A stretch of 24,132 nt of DNA from JBDTGE01 sp050742975 (lineage in GTDB: Bacteria > Actinomycetota > Actinomycetes > Mycobacteriales > Jatrophihabitantaceae). The position numbers were made by a program, and so were the translations under genes. The notes beneath the pieces are model-generated. The model saw nothing but the letters and a program-made list of their open reading frames with translations, did not search any database and had not been told where the DNA came from. The first letter of the stretch is position 1. Each line of letters begins with the position of its first letter. The DNA is taken from positions 1 through 24,132 of the forward strand of contig JBOGDQ010000048.1 in assembly GCA_050742975.1 (NCBI GenBank), read 5' to 3'. Positions 1 to 10,402 of the stretch are shown here, one piece after another.

Positions 1-238
1 GCTCGCTGCCTACGGCCCGCTGGCCGGAGCCGCTGCCGCGTCGGACCTCACCGGGGTGTTTCCGCGACTGGGCAGGGCGGCCGGCACCGCGGCGGCGGCG
101 CTGGGCTCGGGTGTCGCGTCCTACACCGCGGTCCTGCTCGCCGACACCGCTGTGCCCGCCTGGCACGAGTCCCGCCGCGAGCTGCCGTTCGTCTTCGTCG
201 GCTCGGCCGCCACCGCCGCGGCCGGGCTCGGCCCTTGA
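1..238 (+). pseudogene. nrfD: NrfD-like membrane anchor, 5' portion, interrupted by transposon
   Basis: The frame is open from base 2 and its beginning lies outside the window. It encodes the late transmembrane part of an NrfD/polysulfide-reductase-type integral membrane subunit. That family anchors molybdopterin or Fe-S oxidoreductases in the membrane and exchanges electrons with quinone. The readable signature is SYTAVLLADTAVPAWHESRR followed by a FVFVGSAA-type helix, which I recognise as NrfD-like. The native sequence ends at base 229; the last three codons and the TGA at 236-238 come from the transposon's left inverted repeat. The missing 3' part continues in the same frame at 12185. As it stands the gene would give a truncated protein, so it is probably inactive. 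Family assignment is from remembered motifs and has not been searched. Confidence 0.8.
224..229. repeat. Target-site duplication, left copy (GGGCTC)
   Basis: The hexamer GGGCTC directly abuts the left terminal inverted repeat and recurs directly after the right one at 12179-12184. Tn3-family elements normally duplicate 5 bp. Here six bases match, so either the duplication is 6 bp or one repeat boundary is off by one base. Both readings rebuild the same target sequence. Confidence 0.8.
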
Positions 239-267
239 GGAACATCGGAACGGAAAGTCCCGGTAGG
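230..267 (+). repeat. Left terminal inverted repeat (IRL), 38 bp
   Basis: The outer end is GGCCCTTGAGGAAC and the inner end GTCCCGGTAGG. It matches the reverse complement of 12141-12178 at 34 of 38 positions, with mismatches at repeat positions 16, 24, 34 and 37. Tn3-family repeats are typically 38 bp, with an outer G-rich end and an inner TAAG; here the inner tetramer is TAGG. Confidence 0.92.
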
Positions 268-315
268 GCCCGGTGACGGGTGCCGCTGCGGCGTATGTCT
301 CGGTAGGTTTCGAGG

Positions 316-3300
316 ATGCCGGTGGAGTTCCTCACCGATGAGCAGGCGGCGCGCTACGGACGGTTCATCGAGACACCGTCACGCGCGGATTTGTACCGTT
401 TGTGCCTCCTGGATGACGCCGATCGCGTGCTTGTTGCCCATCGTCGTGGCGACGGTCGCGGCTGGGTTTTGCACTTCAGCTGGTGACAGTCCGCTCGCTG
501 GGCACGTTCTTGACAGATCCGCTGGACGTACCGACAGCGGTGCTGGACTTCGTCGCCGAGCAGCTCGCCATTGCCGATCCGTCGTGCGTGAAGGGCTACG
601 TGGAGCGGCGTAACACCCGTTTCGAGCACGCGGCTGAGATCACCCGCGAGCGCGGGTATCGGGAGTTCTCGAGCGCCGAGGGCGAGCTGCGCCAATGGGT
701 CGGCGATCTGGCGTGGACGACCGGCACCGGGCCGCGCCTGCTGTTCGATGCCGCGGTCGGGTGGCTGCGGGAGCGGCTGGTGCTGCTGCCCGGGGCGACG
801 ACGGTGACGCGCCTGGTGGCCGCCGAGCGCGACGCGGCGACTGCACGGTTGTGGGCAGCGCTGGCCGGGCTGCTCAGTGCCGAGCAGGCCCGGGCGTTGG
901 AAAGCCTGCTTGTGGTGCCCGCCGGTGGACGCAGCTCGGTGCTGGAGGAGCTGCGAGCTGGGCCTCGGACGGTGTCCGGGCGGGGGATGGTCAAGGCGCT
1001 GCATCGGGTGTCTGAGCTGGCCGGTCTCGGCGTGGGCGAGTTGGATCTCGGCGTGGTCCCGGCGCGTCGGGTCGTCGAGCTGGCCCGCTACGGGCTGGCG
1101 GCGAAGGCTCCGGCGCTGGCCCGGCATGATGATCCGCGGCGGGCGGCGACCCTGCTGGCGACCGCGCGAAGACTTGAGGTCCGGGCGGTCGATGACGCGT
1201 TGGATCTGTTCGAGGTGTTGATGAGCACCGAGTTGCTGGCCCGCGCCGAGCGCGAGTCGGGCAAGGACAAGCTGCGCCGCTATCCACGGATTTCGCGTGA
1301 CGCCGGCCGGTTGGCCGCCGCGGTCAGCGTGCTGTTCGAGGCCAGCGAGTGGGGCGGACAGGTCAGCCTGGATCTCGTGTGGGACGCGATCGAGAACGTG
1401 GTATCGCGCACCGAGCTGCGGGCCGCGGTTGACCACGTGGCCGAGGTGTTGCCCCCGCCGGATGCCGACCCGGACGGCGAGTGGCGTGAGCGGCTGCTGG
1501 CCCGGTATCCGGTGGTGCGTGGGTTCGTGCCCTTGTTGTGCCGCGTGGTCGACTTCGACGCCACCGCCGAGGCGGCACCGGTCCTGACCGCCCTTCGGGC
1601 CCTGCCGAATCTACTCGAGGCACGTCCGAGCGTGCGTGTGCCGACGGGCTTTCTCGACGCCCGTCGCGTCGATGTCGACGTCGTGCCGGCGGGGTGGTGG
1701 CAGCGGTTGACGTTCCCTGCTGGCCGGCCGGCGGGCACGGTGGATCGCGCCGGGTACGTGTTCTGCGTGTTGGAACAGTTCCACCGACACTTGACCCGCC
1801 GCAACATTTTCGCTGCCGCGTCGGGCAGGTGGGCCGATCCGCGTGCCCAGCTGCTCGCCGGCACAGCGTGGCAGGCGGCCAAGGGCCCGGCGCTGAACGC
1901 GCTGCAACTGCCCGAGGAGCCGGCAGCGTGGCTGGCCGAGGAGGCCGGCGAGCTGGATGCGGCGTGGCGGCACACCTCCGCCGCGGTCGCCGAGCAGGGC
2001 GAGATCAGCGTGGACGCAGACGGGCGCCTGCATGTCGCTCGGCTCGACGCCATCGCGGACCCGCCGAGCCTGACGGACCTACGCTCCCGGTTGGAGGCGA
2101 TGTTGCCGCCGGTGGACGTGCCCGAGCTGATCTTGGATGTGCTCGGCTGGGAGCCGGGCTTCCTTGACGCGTTTGGCGCGGTCTCCGGCGGTGTCACGCG
2201 CCTGGCCAACTTGAACGTCACGGTGACGGCGGCGCTGTGCGCGCATGCGCTCAACGTCGGCTTCGCGCCGATCATCGACGACGGCAACCCGGCGCTGACC
2301 CGGGCCCGGCTCAGCCACGTGGATCAGAACTACCTGCGCCCGGATACCTACGCCGCCGCGAACAAGGTCCTCATTGCCGCCCAAGCCGGCGTCGAGTTGG
2401 CCCAGATGTGGGGCGGCGGGCTGGTCGCCGCGGTCGACGGCATGCGGTTCGTCGTGCCGGTCCGCTCCGTCGATGCCCGCCCGAACCCGCGTTACTTCGG
2501 CCGCCGCCGGGGCGCGACCTGGCTGAACATGGTCTCCGACCAGGGGGTCGGCCTGGCCGGGCGCGTGCTCTCGGGCACGCCGCGGGACTCGCTGCACCTG
2601 ATCGACTTGATCTACAGCCAGGACGGCGGCGCCCGCCCGGAGGTGATCGTCACCGACACCGGCTCTTACAGCGACATCGTGTTCGGGCTGCTGCGGCTGC
2701 TCGGTTTCGACTACCAGCCGCAGCTGGCCGACCTGCCCGACCAGAAACTGTGGCGCACGGACCCCGCCGCGAACTACGGTCCGCTGAGCACCGCGGCGCG
2801 CGGGCGCATCGACCTAACCAAGATCGCGGCGCACTGGCCCGACATGCTGCGGCTGGCCGCCTCCGTCCACACCGGCGCCGTCACGGCGCACGACGCGTTG
2901 CGGGTGTTGGCACCGGGCGGCGCACTGACTCAGCTCGGCGAAGCGCTGGGGCACTTCGGGCGGATCTTCAAGACCCGCCACGTGCTCACCTTCGTCGCCG
3001 ACGAGGCGTACCGGCGCGGTATCAAGGCGATGCGCAACCTCAACGAAGGACGCCACGCACTGGCCCGGCACGTCTTCCACGGCCACACCGGCGAACTGCG
3101 CCACGGCTACCGCGACGGGATGGAAGACCAGCTGGGCGCGCTCGGGCTGGTGCTCAACTGCATCACCCTGTGGAACACCGTCTACCTCGACCAGGCCATC
3201 ATCCAGCTGCGCGCAGACGGCTACCCCGTGCTTGAGGCCGATCTGGCCCGGCTCTCGCCGTACATGCGTCGTCACATCAATGTGCACGGGCACTACAGCT

Positions 3301-3359
3301 TCGCGGCCCGCAGCGGCGCCGGTCTGCGCCCGCTACGGGACCCGCACGCGAGGGACTGA
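316..3359 (+). pseudogene. tnpA: Tn3-family transposase TnpA, frameshifted near the N-terminus
   Basis: This is the DDE transposase that binds the 38-bp ends and catalyses replicative transposition. An ATG at 316, with GGTAGG about 8 nt upstream, opens with MPVEFLTDEQAARYGRF, the usual Tn3 TnpA N-terminus. That frame runs about 46 codons and ends in TGA at 484-486. The homologous continuation (RLGFALQL) begins near 456 in another frame, so one base appears lost around 454-456. From there the frame is open to 3359. The first in-frame start after the shift is GTG at 483, giving 958 aa; a repaired protein would be about 1,010 aa, normal for the family. The catalytic triad is intact, counted from GTG 483: D652 (AAVDGMRF), D725 (VTDTGSYSD) and E881 (GMEDQLGALG). 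It could be a true pseudogene, a sequencing error, or active from the internal GTG. Confidence 0.9.
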
Positions 3360-3455
3360 CACATACCGAAGTGAGCCGGCAGCCTCGGCCATCCGCTGTG
3401 TCCGGGCTTGACCGGATTTGCATATCGCCTTCGCTCTCGCTTAGCGTGCCTGCCT

Positions 3456-3480
3456 GGCGGAGTTCGCCGGAACTACCGCC
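3456..3480 (+). terminator. Stem-loop between tnpA and the RHS gene, possible terminator
   Basis: GGCGG-A-GTTC pairs with GAAC-TA-CCGCC around a GCCG loop, giving nine G/C-rich pairs with a small internal bulge. It lies about 100 bp after the tnpA stop and about 45 bp before the RHS start. No U-tract follows, only TCCCCCC, so it may be a weak terminator or 5'-UTR structure for the RHS transcript. Confidence 0.35.
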
Positions 3481-3526
3481 TCCCCCCACATGCGTCCGCC
3501 GAGACGTGCCCGCTTGGAGTGCCCTG

Positions 3527-6500
3527 GTGTCGATCACAGCTGCCCGCAACCCGATCCGCCAGCACTCGTCGGGAAGCGGCCATCGACGCCGATCGGCGAT
3601 CCGGGGCGGCTCGGCCATCCTCGCGGCGCTGGTCGCCGTGACGCTGACCGTTTCCACCGCGTCCGCGGCCACACCACCGCGCACGGCATCCGCACCGGTG
3701 AGGCAGTCGCCCCGGGCCGCCCCGCTGGCGCAGCGGGCAGTGTTCGGCCCGGCGGCCGCCCGCTCGAGCGACACCGCGGTCGACGGGTGGGGCGACGCAG
3801 CCGGTTATCACCTGGAGGTGGGCCGGGAGACGGCTGGTTTCGCGTGGCGCGAGATCGCGCTGTTGCACCCGGCCGGCTTGGATGAAGCGTCGTGGACGGG
3901 CTATCAGTGTCTTTCTGGTGACGGCCGCTACGCCGCGGTCGCGGTGCTGCCGACCTCGGTGGTCAACCTGGCCACCGCCCGGGACCGGGGCGCGTTCGCC
4001 TATACGGTCAACCTGGCCACCGGCAAGGTGCTGCCGGTCGCGTCCGGTGTGGGGCTGAAGTATTACTCGCCCGGGTGCGGGACCGGGGACACGGCCACCT
4101 TCACCCTCAACCTGGGCAGCAACGACGCGGTCACGGAGCTGGTCACCGCGAATCTGGCCACCGGCACTGTGACGCAGACGGTGAAGGTTACCGGTCAGGT
4201 GACCTCGGCCGTCCCCGCAGCCGGGGGCGTGGTCGGTGTGGTGGGCTCACAAATCGTCGCCCTCTCGGCTGCCGGCAAGCCGACTGTTCTGGCGGCGGCA
4301 CCCGCCGATGTGTTCGACCTGCACCCAGCCGTAGACGGTGGCCTGTCCTTCCTGACCGCCACCCCGACGGCGAGCACCTCGACCGCCTTCCACGAGAACC
4401 ACGGTCGACTGACCCGACTGGGCGGCGGGCCGTTGACCCGGATGCAGCTGTTCGCGGGCCGGGCCGGTCACACGCTGCTGGCCGGTGCCAGCTCGACGGA
4501 CCCCGCCGCAGCCGCCACGGCCGGGGTACGCGTGCTGAACGACAGCGGCCTGCCCACCGGAGCGTCCGCGGCGTCACTGGACGGCGACGCGCTGTTCGGC
4601 CCGCCGAAGGGCAAGACGGCCGGGACCCTGGTCCGCGCGACCGCGACCGACACCGTCCTGACCGCCAGGGACGCGCCGACCTCGATCCGGGCCACGCTGG
4701 GGACGGCCTCGTTCATCCCGCCCGGCGCCGCCACGGCCAGTCCCGCTACCGTCCCGGTCGGACACCCGTCTCCGCGCGGCGACGCCGCCCCCACCAAAAC
4801 CTCCAAGACCACGACGACGCCGAAGACAAGCACCCCGAACACGTCGCCGCGGAGCACGCAGACCGCCCAGTCGCCGACCTGCGCGGTGCCGCGGCTGGAC
4901 CCGACCCGGCAGGTGATGCAGCCCTCGCCGGCCCAGGTCAACTGGGCCGCGCAGCTGGCCGAACAAGGGTTGTTGACGTCGGCGAACGGCTACTCCCGGC
5001 CGGCCGGGTTTGCGAACATGGGTTTCGCCGGCTACGCCCCGAACGACGACTTCCCGCTGATCGGCCTGACGCATCCGGCCGGTGACTCCTGGAACACCGT
5101 CCCGCGCTCGGTGTATGAGGCGATCATGGCGCAGGAGTCGAACTGGTCCCAGGCGTCCTGGCACGCCCCGGAGGGCACCTCCAGCGACCCGCTGATCGCC
5201 GACTACTACGGCGCGGCCGGCGACATCGTGTCGATCAACTACGCCGGCGCGGACTGCGGCTACGGCATCGGACAGGTCACCGACGGCATGCACGTGGGCG
5301 ACAGCATGTACTCCGCGCGTGGGCAGGCGAAGATCGCGGTCGACTATCAGGAGAACATCGTCGCCGGCCTGCAGATCCTGGAATCGACGTGGAACCAGCT
5401 GTACTCGGACGGGATCATCGCCAACAACGGTGACCCCCGCTACCTGGAGAACTGGTACTTCGCCGCCTGGGCCTACAACTCCGGCATCCAGCCCACCGGC
5501 TCGCTGAACCCGAACGGCTGCACCCCCGGACCGACGTGCACCGGCGCCGACGGCACCTGGGGCATGGGCTGGGCCAACAACCCCGACAACCTGGACTACC
5601 CCCCGAACCGGGCGCCCTATCTGCAGCTGACCTACGACGACGCGAAACACCCCTCGTCCTGGCCGTATCAGGAACGGATCATGGGCTGGATGGGCTCCGC
5701 GCTGATCCGCGACAACGGCCCGGCCTACAACCCGCCGGACTATCACGGCGGCCAGTCCTGGTTGCAGATCGCGCCGTTCGCGAGCTTCTGCACCCTGGCG
5801 GCGAACAACTGCGACCCGACGAAAACCAACCATTCCAACCCGGGCGCGAGCCACTGCATGTACGACGACTTCGAATGCTGGTGGCACCAGCCCGCCACCT
5901 GGATCCCGAACGTGAGCACCACCGGCGCCACGTCGGCCTATGAGGTGAGCGGCGGCAACGAACCGGGCGACCCCAGCCCGAACCAGGCTCCGACCTGCAG
6001 CCTGGACACGACCAAGGTGCCGTCGAACGCAGTCATCGTCGACGACCAGCCCTCGCCGCCGGTGAACCTGATGGGCTGCGGCTCCTCGAACTGGTCCTCC
6101 AACGGCACCTTCACCTACGCGCCCGGCACCGACAGCAACGGCGACCCGATCGGGGACATCGACACCCACCAGCTCGGCTCCGGGTTCGGCGGCCGGATCC
6201 TGTTCACCCACACCGAGGACGGCACCAACCCGAACCTGATCAACACCGGCACCTGGACGCCGAACCTGCCCTCGCTGCAGTACTACAAGGTGAAGATCCA
6301 CCTGCCGGCGTTGGGCGCGACCGCGACCAACGTGGTGTACACGATCAACCCCGGCGGCACCGCGTCACCGTGGAAGATCCGCGTCAACCAGGCCTGGAAC
6401 TCCGAACAGTGGGTCACCATCGGCACCTTCGCCATGCAGAACGGCGGCAACGTCGTACTCACCAACCAATCGCCGATCGTGGATCACGGCAACAGCGGCA

Positions 6501-9500
6501 ACTACAACTTCGACGTCGCCTACGACGCGGTCGCGTTCGTCCCCGAGGGCGGCACCCCCGGCACCCCGATCGGCGGACCACCCGGCGTGCAGGACGCCCC
6601 CAAGGGCTCCAACCCGGCCTGGGTGCAGTGCGGCTGCGTCGCCCGGACCGCCGGTGACCCGGTCGACACCGCCACCGGCTACTACGGCGACAGCTGGACC
6701 GACCTGGCAACTCCGGGCCGCGGGGTGCCGCTGGACTTCGCCCGCACCTACACCGAGGCCACCGCCGACCCGAACGGCCCCAACAAGGCCCTCGCGGTCA
6801 ACGGGCCGTTCGGGTACGGCTGGACGTTCTCCTACAACCTGAAAGCCGCCACCAACGGCACCACCGGCGCAGTCACGATCAGCCAGGAGGACGGCTCCCA
6901 GGTCGCGTTCACCGACGCGGCCGGGGTGTACACGACGACCGAGCCCCGCAACGACGCCACCCTGACCAAGTCCGGCACCACCTACACCTACACCCGGCGC
7001 GGGCGGGAGATCTTCACCTTCGACACCGCCACCGGGCACTTGACCTCGGAGCAGGATCTGGCCGGCGCCCACGCCTCCACCCCGTACAAGACCAGCCTGG
7101 CCTACAACACGTCCGGGCAGCTGTCCACGATCACCGACCCGGCCGGGCGGGTGTACACGCTGACGTGGAGTTCGACGACCTCCGGGCACATTACGCAGGT
7201 CAAGGACTCCGCCGGGCGGACCGTCACCTACGCCTACGACACGTCCAACGACCTGACCGACGTCTACGGGGTCGGTTCGACCCGCTCCCCGTCGTTACTC
7301 AGCGACGACCGGGCGCAGTACGCCTACAACACCACGACGCACCTGATGACCTCGTTCCGCACCCCGAAGAACTACGGCGTGACCGGGGCGGTCACCGCGA
7401 TGACCTACGACAGCAGCGAGCGGGTGCTGACCCAGACCGACCCGGACGGCCGCAAGACCACCTTCACCTACGGGCCATCGTCCTCTCCGTCGCTGCTGGC
7501 CGGGCAGACGCTGGTCACCGACCCGTCCGGGCACCAGACCCTGGACACCTACAGCGGCGGCCTGCTGACCAAGGAAACGAAGGGCTACGGATCCTCGGTT
7601 GCGGCGACCTGGTCCTACACCTACGACCCGATCAGCCTCGGCGTGTCCACCATGTCCGACCCGGCCGGGAACCTGACTACCTATTCCTACGACGATCACG
7701 GCAACAAGATCTCCTCCTCGGACGCGGACGGGCACACCACCAGCTACCTCTACGACAACACCGGCGACGTCACCGAAACGATCGACCCGACCGGCGTCGC
7801 CACCGTCAACCTGTACGACCAGGCCAACCACGTCGGGTCTAACACCGGCACGTTCACCTGGGGTGACCTGACCTCCACCACGGTCACCGAGGCCAACAAC
7901 GTCGCCGAATCGCAGACCGGCAACTTCGGCCCAGCACCGACCCGGACCACCAACTTCTTCTACGACGACACCGCCCACCCCGCCGACCGGACTCGGGTGG
8001 TGAGCCCGAACGGCAACACCAGCACCGCCACCTACGACACCGCCGGCGACCTCGCCAGCAGCACCGACCCGCTCGGGCACAAGACGCTGTCCGGCTACGA
8101 CACCGCCCGAGGCTGGCTGACCAGCACCGTCGCCCCGTCCGGCACCGCCGCCGGCGTCACCACGTCCTGCGCGCCGCCGGCCACCGGCTGCACCACCTAC
8201 GCCCACGACCTGTACGGGCACGTCACGATCACCACCGACCCGCTCGGGCACACCAGCAAAGCCAGCTTCGACGCCGACGGTGACACGACCAGCAGCACCG
8301 ACGGTGACGGGAACCTGACCAAGTACACCTTCGATGCCGCCGACCAGCAGACCATCGTGACCCGCGCCGACACCACGACCATCACCACCACCTACAACGG
8401 CGACGGCACCGTCAACACCGTCAAGGATGCGGCCGGGGCGATCACCAGCTACGGCTACGACGCCCAAGGCCGGCAGAGCACCGCCACCAACCCCGACAAC
8501 CGCGTCACCACCACCGGCTACGACACCGTCGGACACCCGACCACCATGAAGGATCCGGCCGGAGCGAGCACCACGACCAGCTACGACCCGGCCGGCCGGG
8601 TCACCGCTATCAGCTACTCCGACGGCGTCACCCCGAACGTCACCGGCATCGGCTACGACGGCGACGGACGGCGCACCACCATGACCGACGGCACCGGCAC
8701 CAGCAACTGGAGCTACGACACCTTCGGTGAGCTGGTCTCGGCCGTCAACGGCGCCGGAGCCGCCGTCGCCTACGGCTACGACAGTGACGGCAACCCGACC
8801 TCGATCACGTACCCCGACAGCTCCACCGTGACCAACGGCTTCAACACCGGCGACCAGCTCGCCTCGGTCACCGACGCGGCCGGCAACCAGACCACCTTCG
8901 GGTACAACCCCGACGGCGCGAACACCGCCACGACCTACCCGAACGGGGACTCCGTCACCAACGGGTACAACACCGCCGAACAGCAAACCTCCACCACCCT
9001 GGCCCAAGGCGGCACCATGCTCGGGGCCCTGTCCTACGGCCGCGACAACGCCGGCCAAGTCAGTTCCCGCACCCCGTCCGGGCAACTCACCGGCGCCGCG
9101 CAGACCTACAGCTACACCGCCCTGCAGCAGGTCAAGACCGACAGCAGCGGCAGCTACGGCTACGACCCCGCGCACAACCCCACCGTCCTCCCGGGCGCCA
9201 CTCAGAAGTTCGACCCGGCCGGACAGCTGTGCTGGACCAGCACCACAACCAGCAGCAACCCGTGCACCACCACACCCGCCGGGGCGAGCAGCTACACCTT
9301 CAACACCGACGGACAACGCACCAACACCACCCCGGCCGCCGGAACCGCGTCCAGCTTCGCCTACAACCAAGCCGGCGAACTCACCACCGCCACCACCGGA
9401 GCCGGCGCCGGCAGCTACACCTACGACGGCAGCGGGCTCCGCGCCAGCAAAACCGTCGCCGGAACCACCACCGCATTCTCCTGGGAGACTCTCGCCGGCG

Positions 9501-10375
9501 CGGCCATTCTGCTCACCGACGGCAGCACCGACTACCTCTACGGCCCCGGCGGACTACCCATCGAACAAACCGGCAGCACCGGCACCTGCTACTACGTCCT
9601 CGACCAGAACGCCTCCACCGTCGCCCTCACCAACAGCAGCGGCGCCGTCACCGGTACCTACAGCTACACCACCTACGGGCAAGCGACCCACGCCGGCACA
9701 GCCTCAACTCCCCTGCAATACGGAGCCGGATACGCCGACCCCGAAACAGGGCTCATCTACCTCCAAAACCGCTACTACGACCCGACGACCGCCCAGTTCC
9801 TCACCATCGACCCAGCGCTAGCCACCACCCGGCAGCCCTACATCTACGTCGACGACAACCCCCTCAACGGCATCGACCCCACCGGCCTCTGCTGGTCAGG
9901 TTTTGGATGGGCCTGCAGCGCGGCGCACTTCGTCGCAAAACACAAGGTCGTAATCGGAATCGGACTCGGCGTCATTGCCGCTGCGACTGGAGTGGGCGCG
10001 CTCGCAGACGTCGCCGGTGCCGGCCTCCTCCTCGGAGGTGTGTCGTTGACTACGGGCGCCGCTGCCACAGCCTTCGACTACGGGCCATGCTTCCACGGGC
10101 ATCATGACCCGGCCGCCTGCCTTGGGCTCGGGTTCGGCGCAGTCGGTCTTATCGCCTCAGGCGCCGGGTTTCTAGGCGACGCCGGACTGATCTCGGCCGA
10201 AGCCGAATCTTTAACTGCAGGCATCCTTGGGGGAGTCGGAGCATTTGGAGCGCTGGTTGGCATTGCTGGGACGGTTACGGACATAGGCGCATCGTTTGCC
10301 CCTGATAGTTCGAACGCAGCGGCTGTAGAGCCGCAGATCCGCGGTAGTTGGAACGGACAGACAATTGCATGCTAA
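3527..10375 (+). CDS. Secreted RHS/YD-repeat polymorphic toxin-like protein with lytic-transglycosylase-like segment
   Basis: About 2,282 aa. I chose GTG 3527 because GGAG lies 7 nt upstream and a signal peptide follows (HRRR, hydrophobic core, AlaSerAlaAla near residues 45-48); an upstream GTG at 3371 lacks both. Segments: a repetitive beta-rich region (about 60-400); a Thr/Pro/Ser linker (about 415-450); a transglycosylase-like segment with AQESNW (Glu about 537), GYGIGQVT (about 580) and AAWAYNSG (about 646); a golvesin-like beta domain (about 830-1005); a DUF6531-like segment from about 1040; many YD repeats (about 1170-1990); then the RHS core end YLQNRYYDP and IDPTG near 2120. The last 160 residues form a variable tip with three Gly/Ala-rich hydrophobic stretches and no enzyme motif I recognise. 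In this family the core encapsulates a C-terminal toxin used against competitors. Membrane action by this tip is inference. The gene sits between tnpA and tnpR. Confidence 0.9.
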   Translation: MSITAARNPIRQHSSGSGHRRRSAIRGGSAILAALVAVTLTVSTASAATPPRTASAPVRQSPRAAPLAQRAVFGPAAARSSDTAVDGWGDAAGYHLEVGRETAGFAWREIALLHPAGLDEASWTGYQCLSGDGRYAAVAVLPTSVVNLATARDRGAFAYTVNLATGKVLPVASGVGLKYYSPGCGTGDTATFTLNLGSNDAVTELVTANLATGTVTQTVKVTGQVTSAVPAAGGVVGVVGSQIVALSAAGKPTVLAAAPADVFDLHPAVDGGLSFLTATPTASTSTAFHENHGRLTRLGGGPLTRMQLFAGRAGHTLLAGASSTDPAAAATAGVRVLNDSGLPTGASAASLDGDALFGPPKGKTAGTLVRATATDTVLTARDAPTSIRATLGTASFIPPGAATASPATVPVGHPSPRGDAAPTKTSKTTTTPKTSTPNTSPRSTQTAQSPTCAVPRLDPTRQVMQPSPAQVNWAAQLAEQGLLTSANGYSRPAGFANMGFAGYAPNDDFPLIGLTHPAGDSWNTVPRSVYEAIMAQESNWSQASWHAPEGTSSDPLIADYYGAAGDIVSINYAGADCGYGIGQVTDGMHVGDSMYSARGQAKIAVDYQENIVAGLQILESTWNQLYSDGIIANNGDPRYLENWYFAAWAYNSGIQPTGSLNPNGCTPGPTCTGADGTWGMGWANNPDNLDYPPNRAPYLQLTYDDAKHPSSWPYQERIMGWMGSALIRDNGPAYNPPDYHGGQSWLQIAPFASFCTLAANNCDPTKTNHSNPGASHCMYDDFECWWHQPATWIPNVSTTGATSAYEVSGGNEPGDPSPNQAPTCSLDTTKVPSNAVIVDDQPSPPVNLMGCGSSNWSSNGTFTYAPGTDSNGDPIGDIDTHQLGSGFGGRILFTHTEDGTNPNLINTGTWTPNLPSLQYYKVKIHLPALGATATNVVYTINPGGTASPWKIRVNQAWNSEQWVTIGTFAMQNGGNVVLTNQSPIVDHGNSGNYNFDVAYDAVAFVPEGGTPGTPIGGPPGVQDAPKGSNPAWVQCGCVARTAGDPVDTATGYYGDSWTDLATPGRGVPLDFARTYTEATADPNGPNKALAVNGPFGYGWTFSYNLKAATNGTTGAVTISQEDGSQVAFTDAAGVYTTTEPRNDATLTKSGTTYTYTRRGREIFTFDTATGHLTSEQDLAGAHASTPYKTSLAYNTSGQLSTITDPAGRVYTLTWSSTTSGHITQVKDSAGRTVTYAYDTSNDLTDVYGVGSTRSPSLLSDDRAQYAYNTTTHLMTSFRTPKNYGVTGAVTAMTYDSSERVLTQTDPDGRKTTFTYGPSSSPSLLAGQTLVTDPSGHQTLDTYSGGLLTKETKGYGSSVAATWSYTYDPISLGVSTMSDPAGNLTTYSYDDHGNKISSSDADGHTTSYLYDNTGDVTETIDPTGVATVNLYDQANHVGSNTGTFTWGDLTSTTVTEANNVAESQTGNFGPAPTRTTNFFYDDTAHPADRTRVVSPNGNTSTATYDTAGDLASSTDPLGHKTLSGYDTARGWLTSTVAPSGTAAGVTTSCAPPATGCTTYAHDLYGHVTITTDPLGHTSKASFDADGDTTSSTDGDGNLTKYTFDAADQQTIVTRADTTTITTTYNGDGTVNTVKDAAGAITSYGYDAQGRQSTATNPDNRVTTTGYDTVGHPTTMKDPAGASTTTSYDPAGRVTAISYSDGVTPNVTGIGYDGDGRRTTMTDGTGTSNWSYDTFGELVSAVNGAGAAVAYGYDSDGNPTSITYPDSSTVTNGFNTGDQLASVTDAAGNQTTFGYNPDGANTATTYPNGDSVTNGYNTAEQQTSTTLAQGGTMLGALSYGRDNAGQVSSRTPSGQLTGAAQTYSYTALQQVKTDSSGSYGYDPAHNPTVLPGATQKFDPAGQLCWTSTTTSSNPCTTTPAGASSYTFNTDGQRTNTTPAAGTASSFAYNQAGELTTATTGAGAGSYTYDGSGLRASKTVAGTTTAFSWETLAGAAILLTDGSTDYLYGPGGLPIEQTGSTGTCYYVLDQNASTVALTNSSGAVTGTYSYTTYGQATHAGTASTPLQYGAGYADPETGLIYLQNRYYDPTTAQFLTIDPALATTRQPYIYVDDNPLNGIDPTGLCWSGFGWACSAAHFVAKHKVVIGIGLGVIAAATGVGALADVAGAGLLLGGVSLTTGAAATAFDYGPCFHGHHDPAACLGLGFGAVGLIASGAGFLGDAGLISAEAESLTAGILGGVGAFGALVGIAGTVTDIGASFAPDSSNAAAVEPQIRGSWNGQTIAC

Positions 10376-10402
10376 CCACGGGCGCAAAGGTCGATTCCAT
10401 AG

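Noticed and set aside
440..490. Programmed ribosomal frameshift in tnpA
   Set aside because: There is no slippery heptamer or downstream pseudoknot visible, and Tn3-family transposases are not known to use frameshifting; a simple base loss or sequencing error is more likely.
3371..3526. Upstream GTG start for the RHS protein, adding 52 residues
   Set aside because: No ribosome site there, and it would bury the signal peptide about 96 residues in; GTG 3527 has GGAG at proper spacing.
4574..6301. 575-codon minus-strand open frame opposite the RHS N-terminal region
   Set aside because: Val/Arg/Gly-rich shadow with no recognisable domain; the plus strand carries transglycosylase-like motifs.
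7295..9370. 691-codon open frame on the minus strand opposite the RHS gene
   Set aside because: It is a high-GC antisense shadow of the YD-repeat region; the translation is Gly/Val/Arg-rich with no motifs, while the plus strand has clear YD repeats.
6650..9600. Possible CRISPR or tandem DNA repeats in the RHS region
   Set aside because: The repetition is at the protein level (YD repeats) with diverged DNA and no regular spacer pattern.
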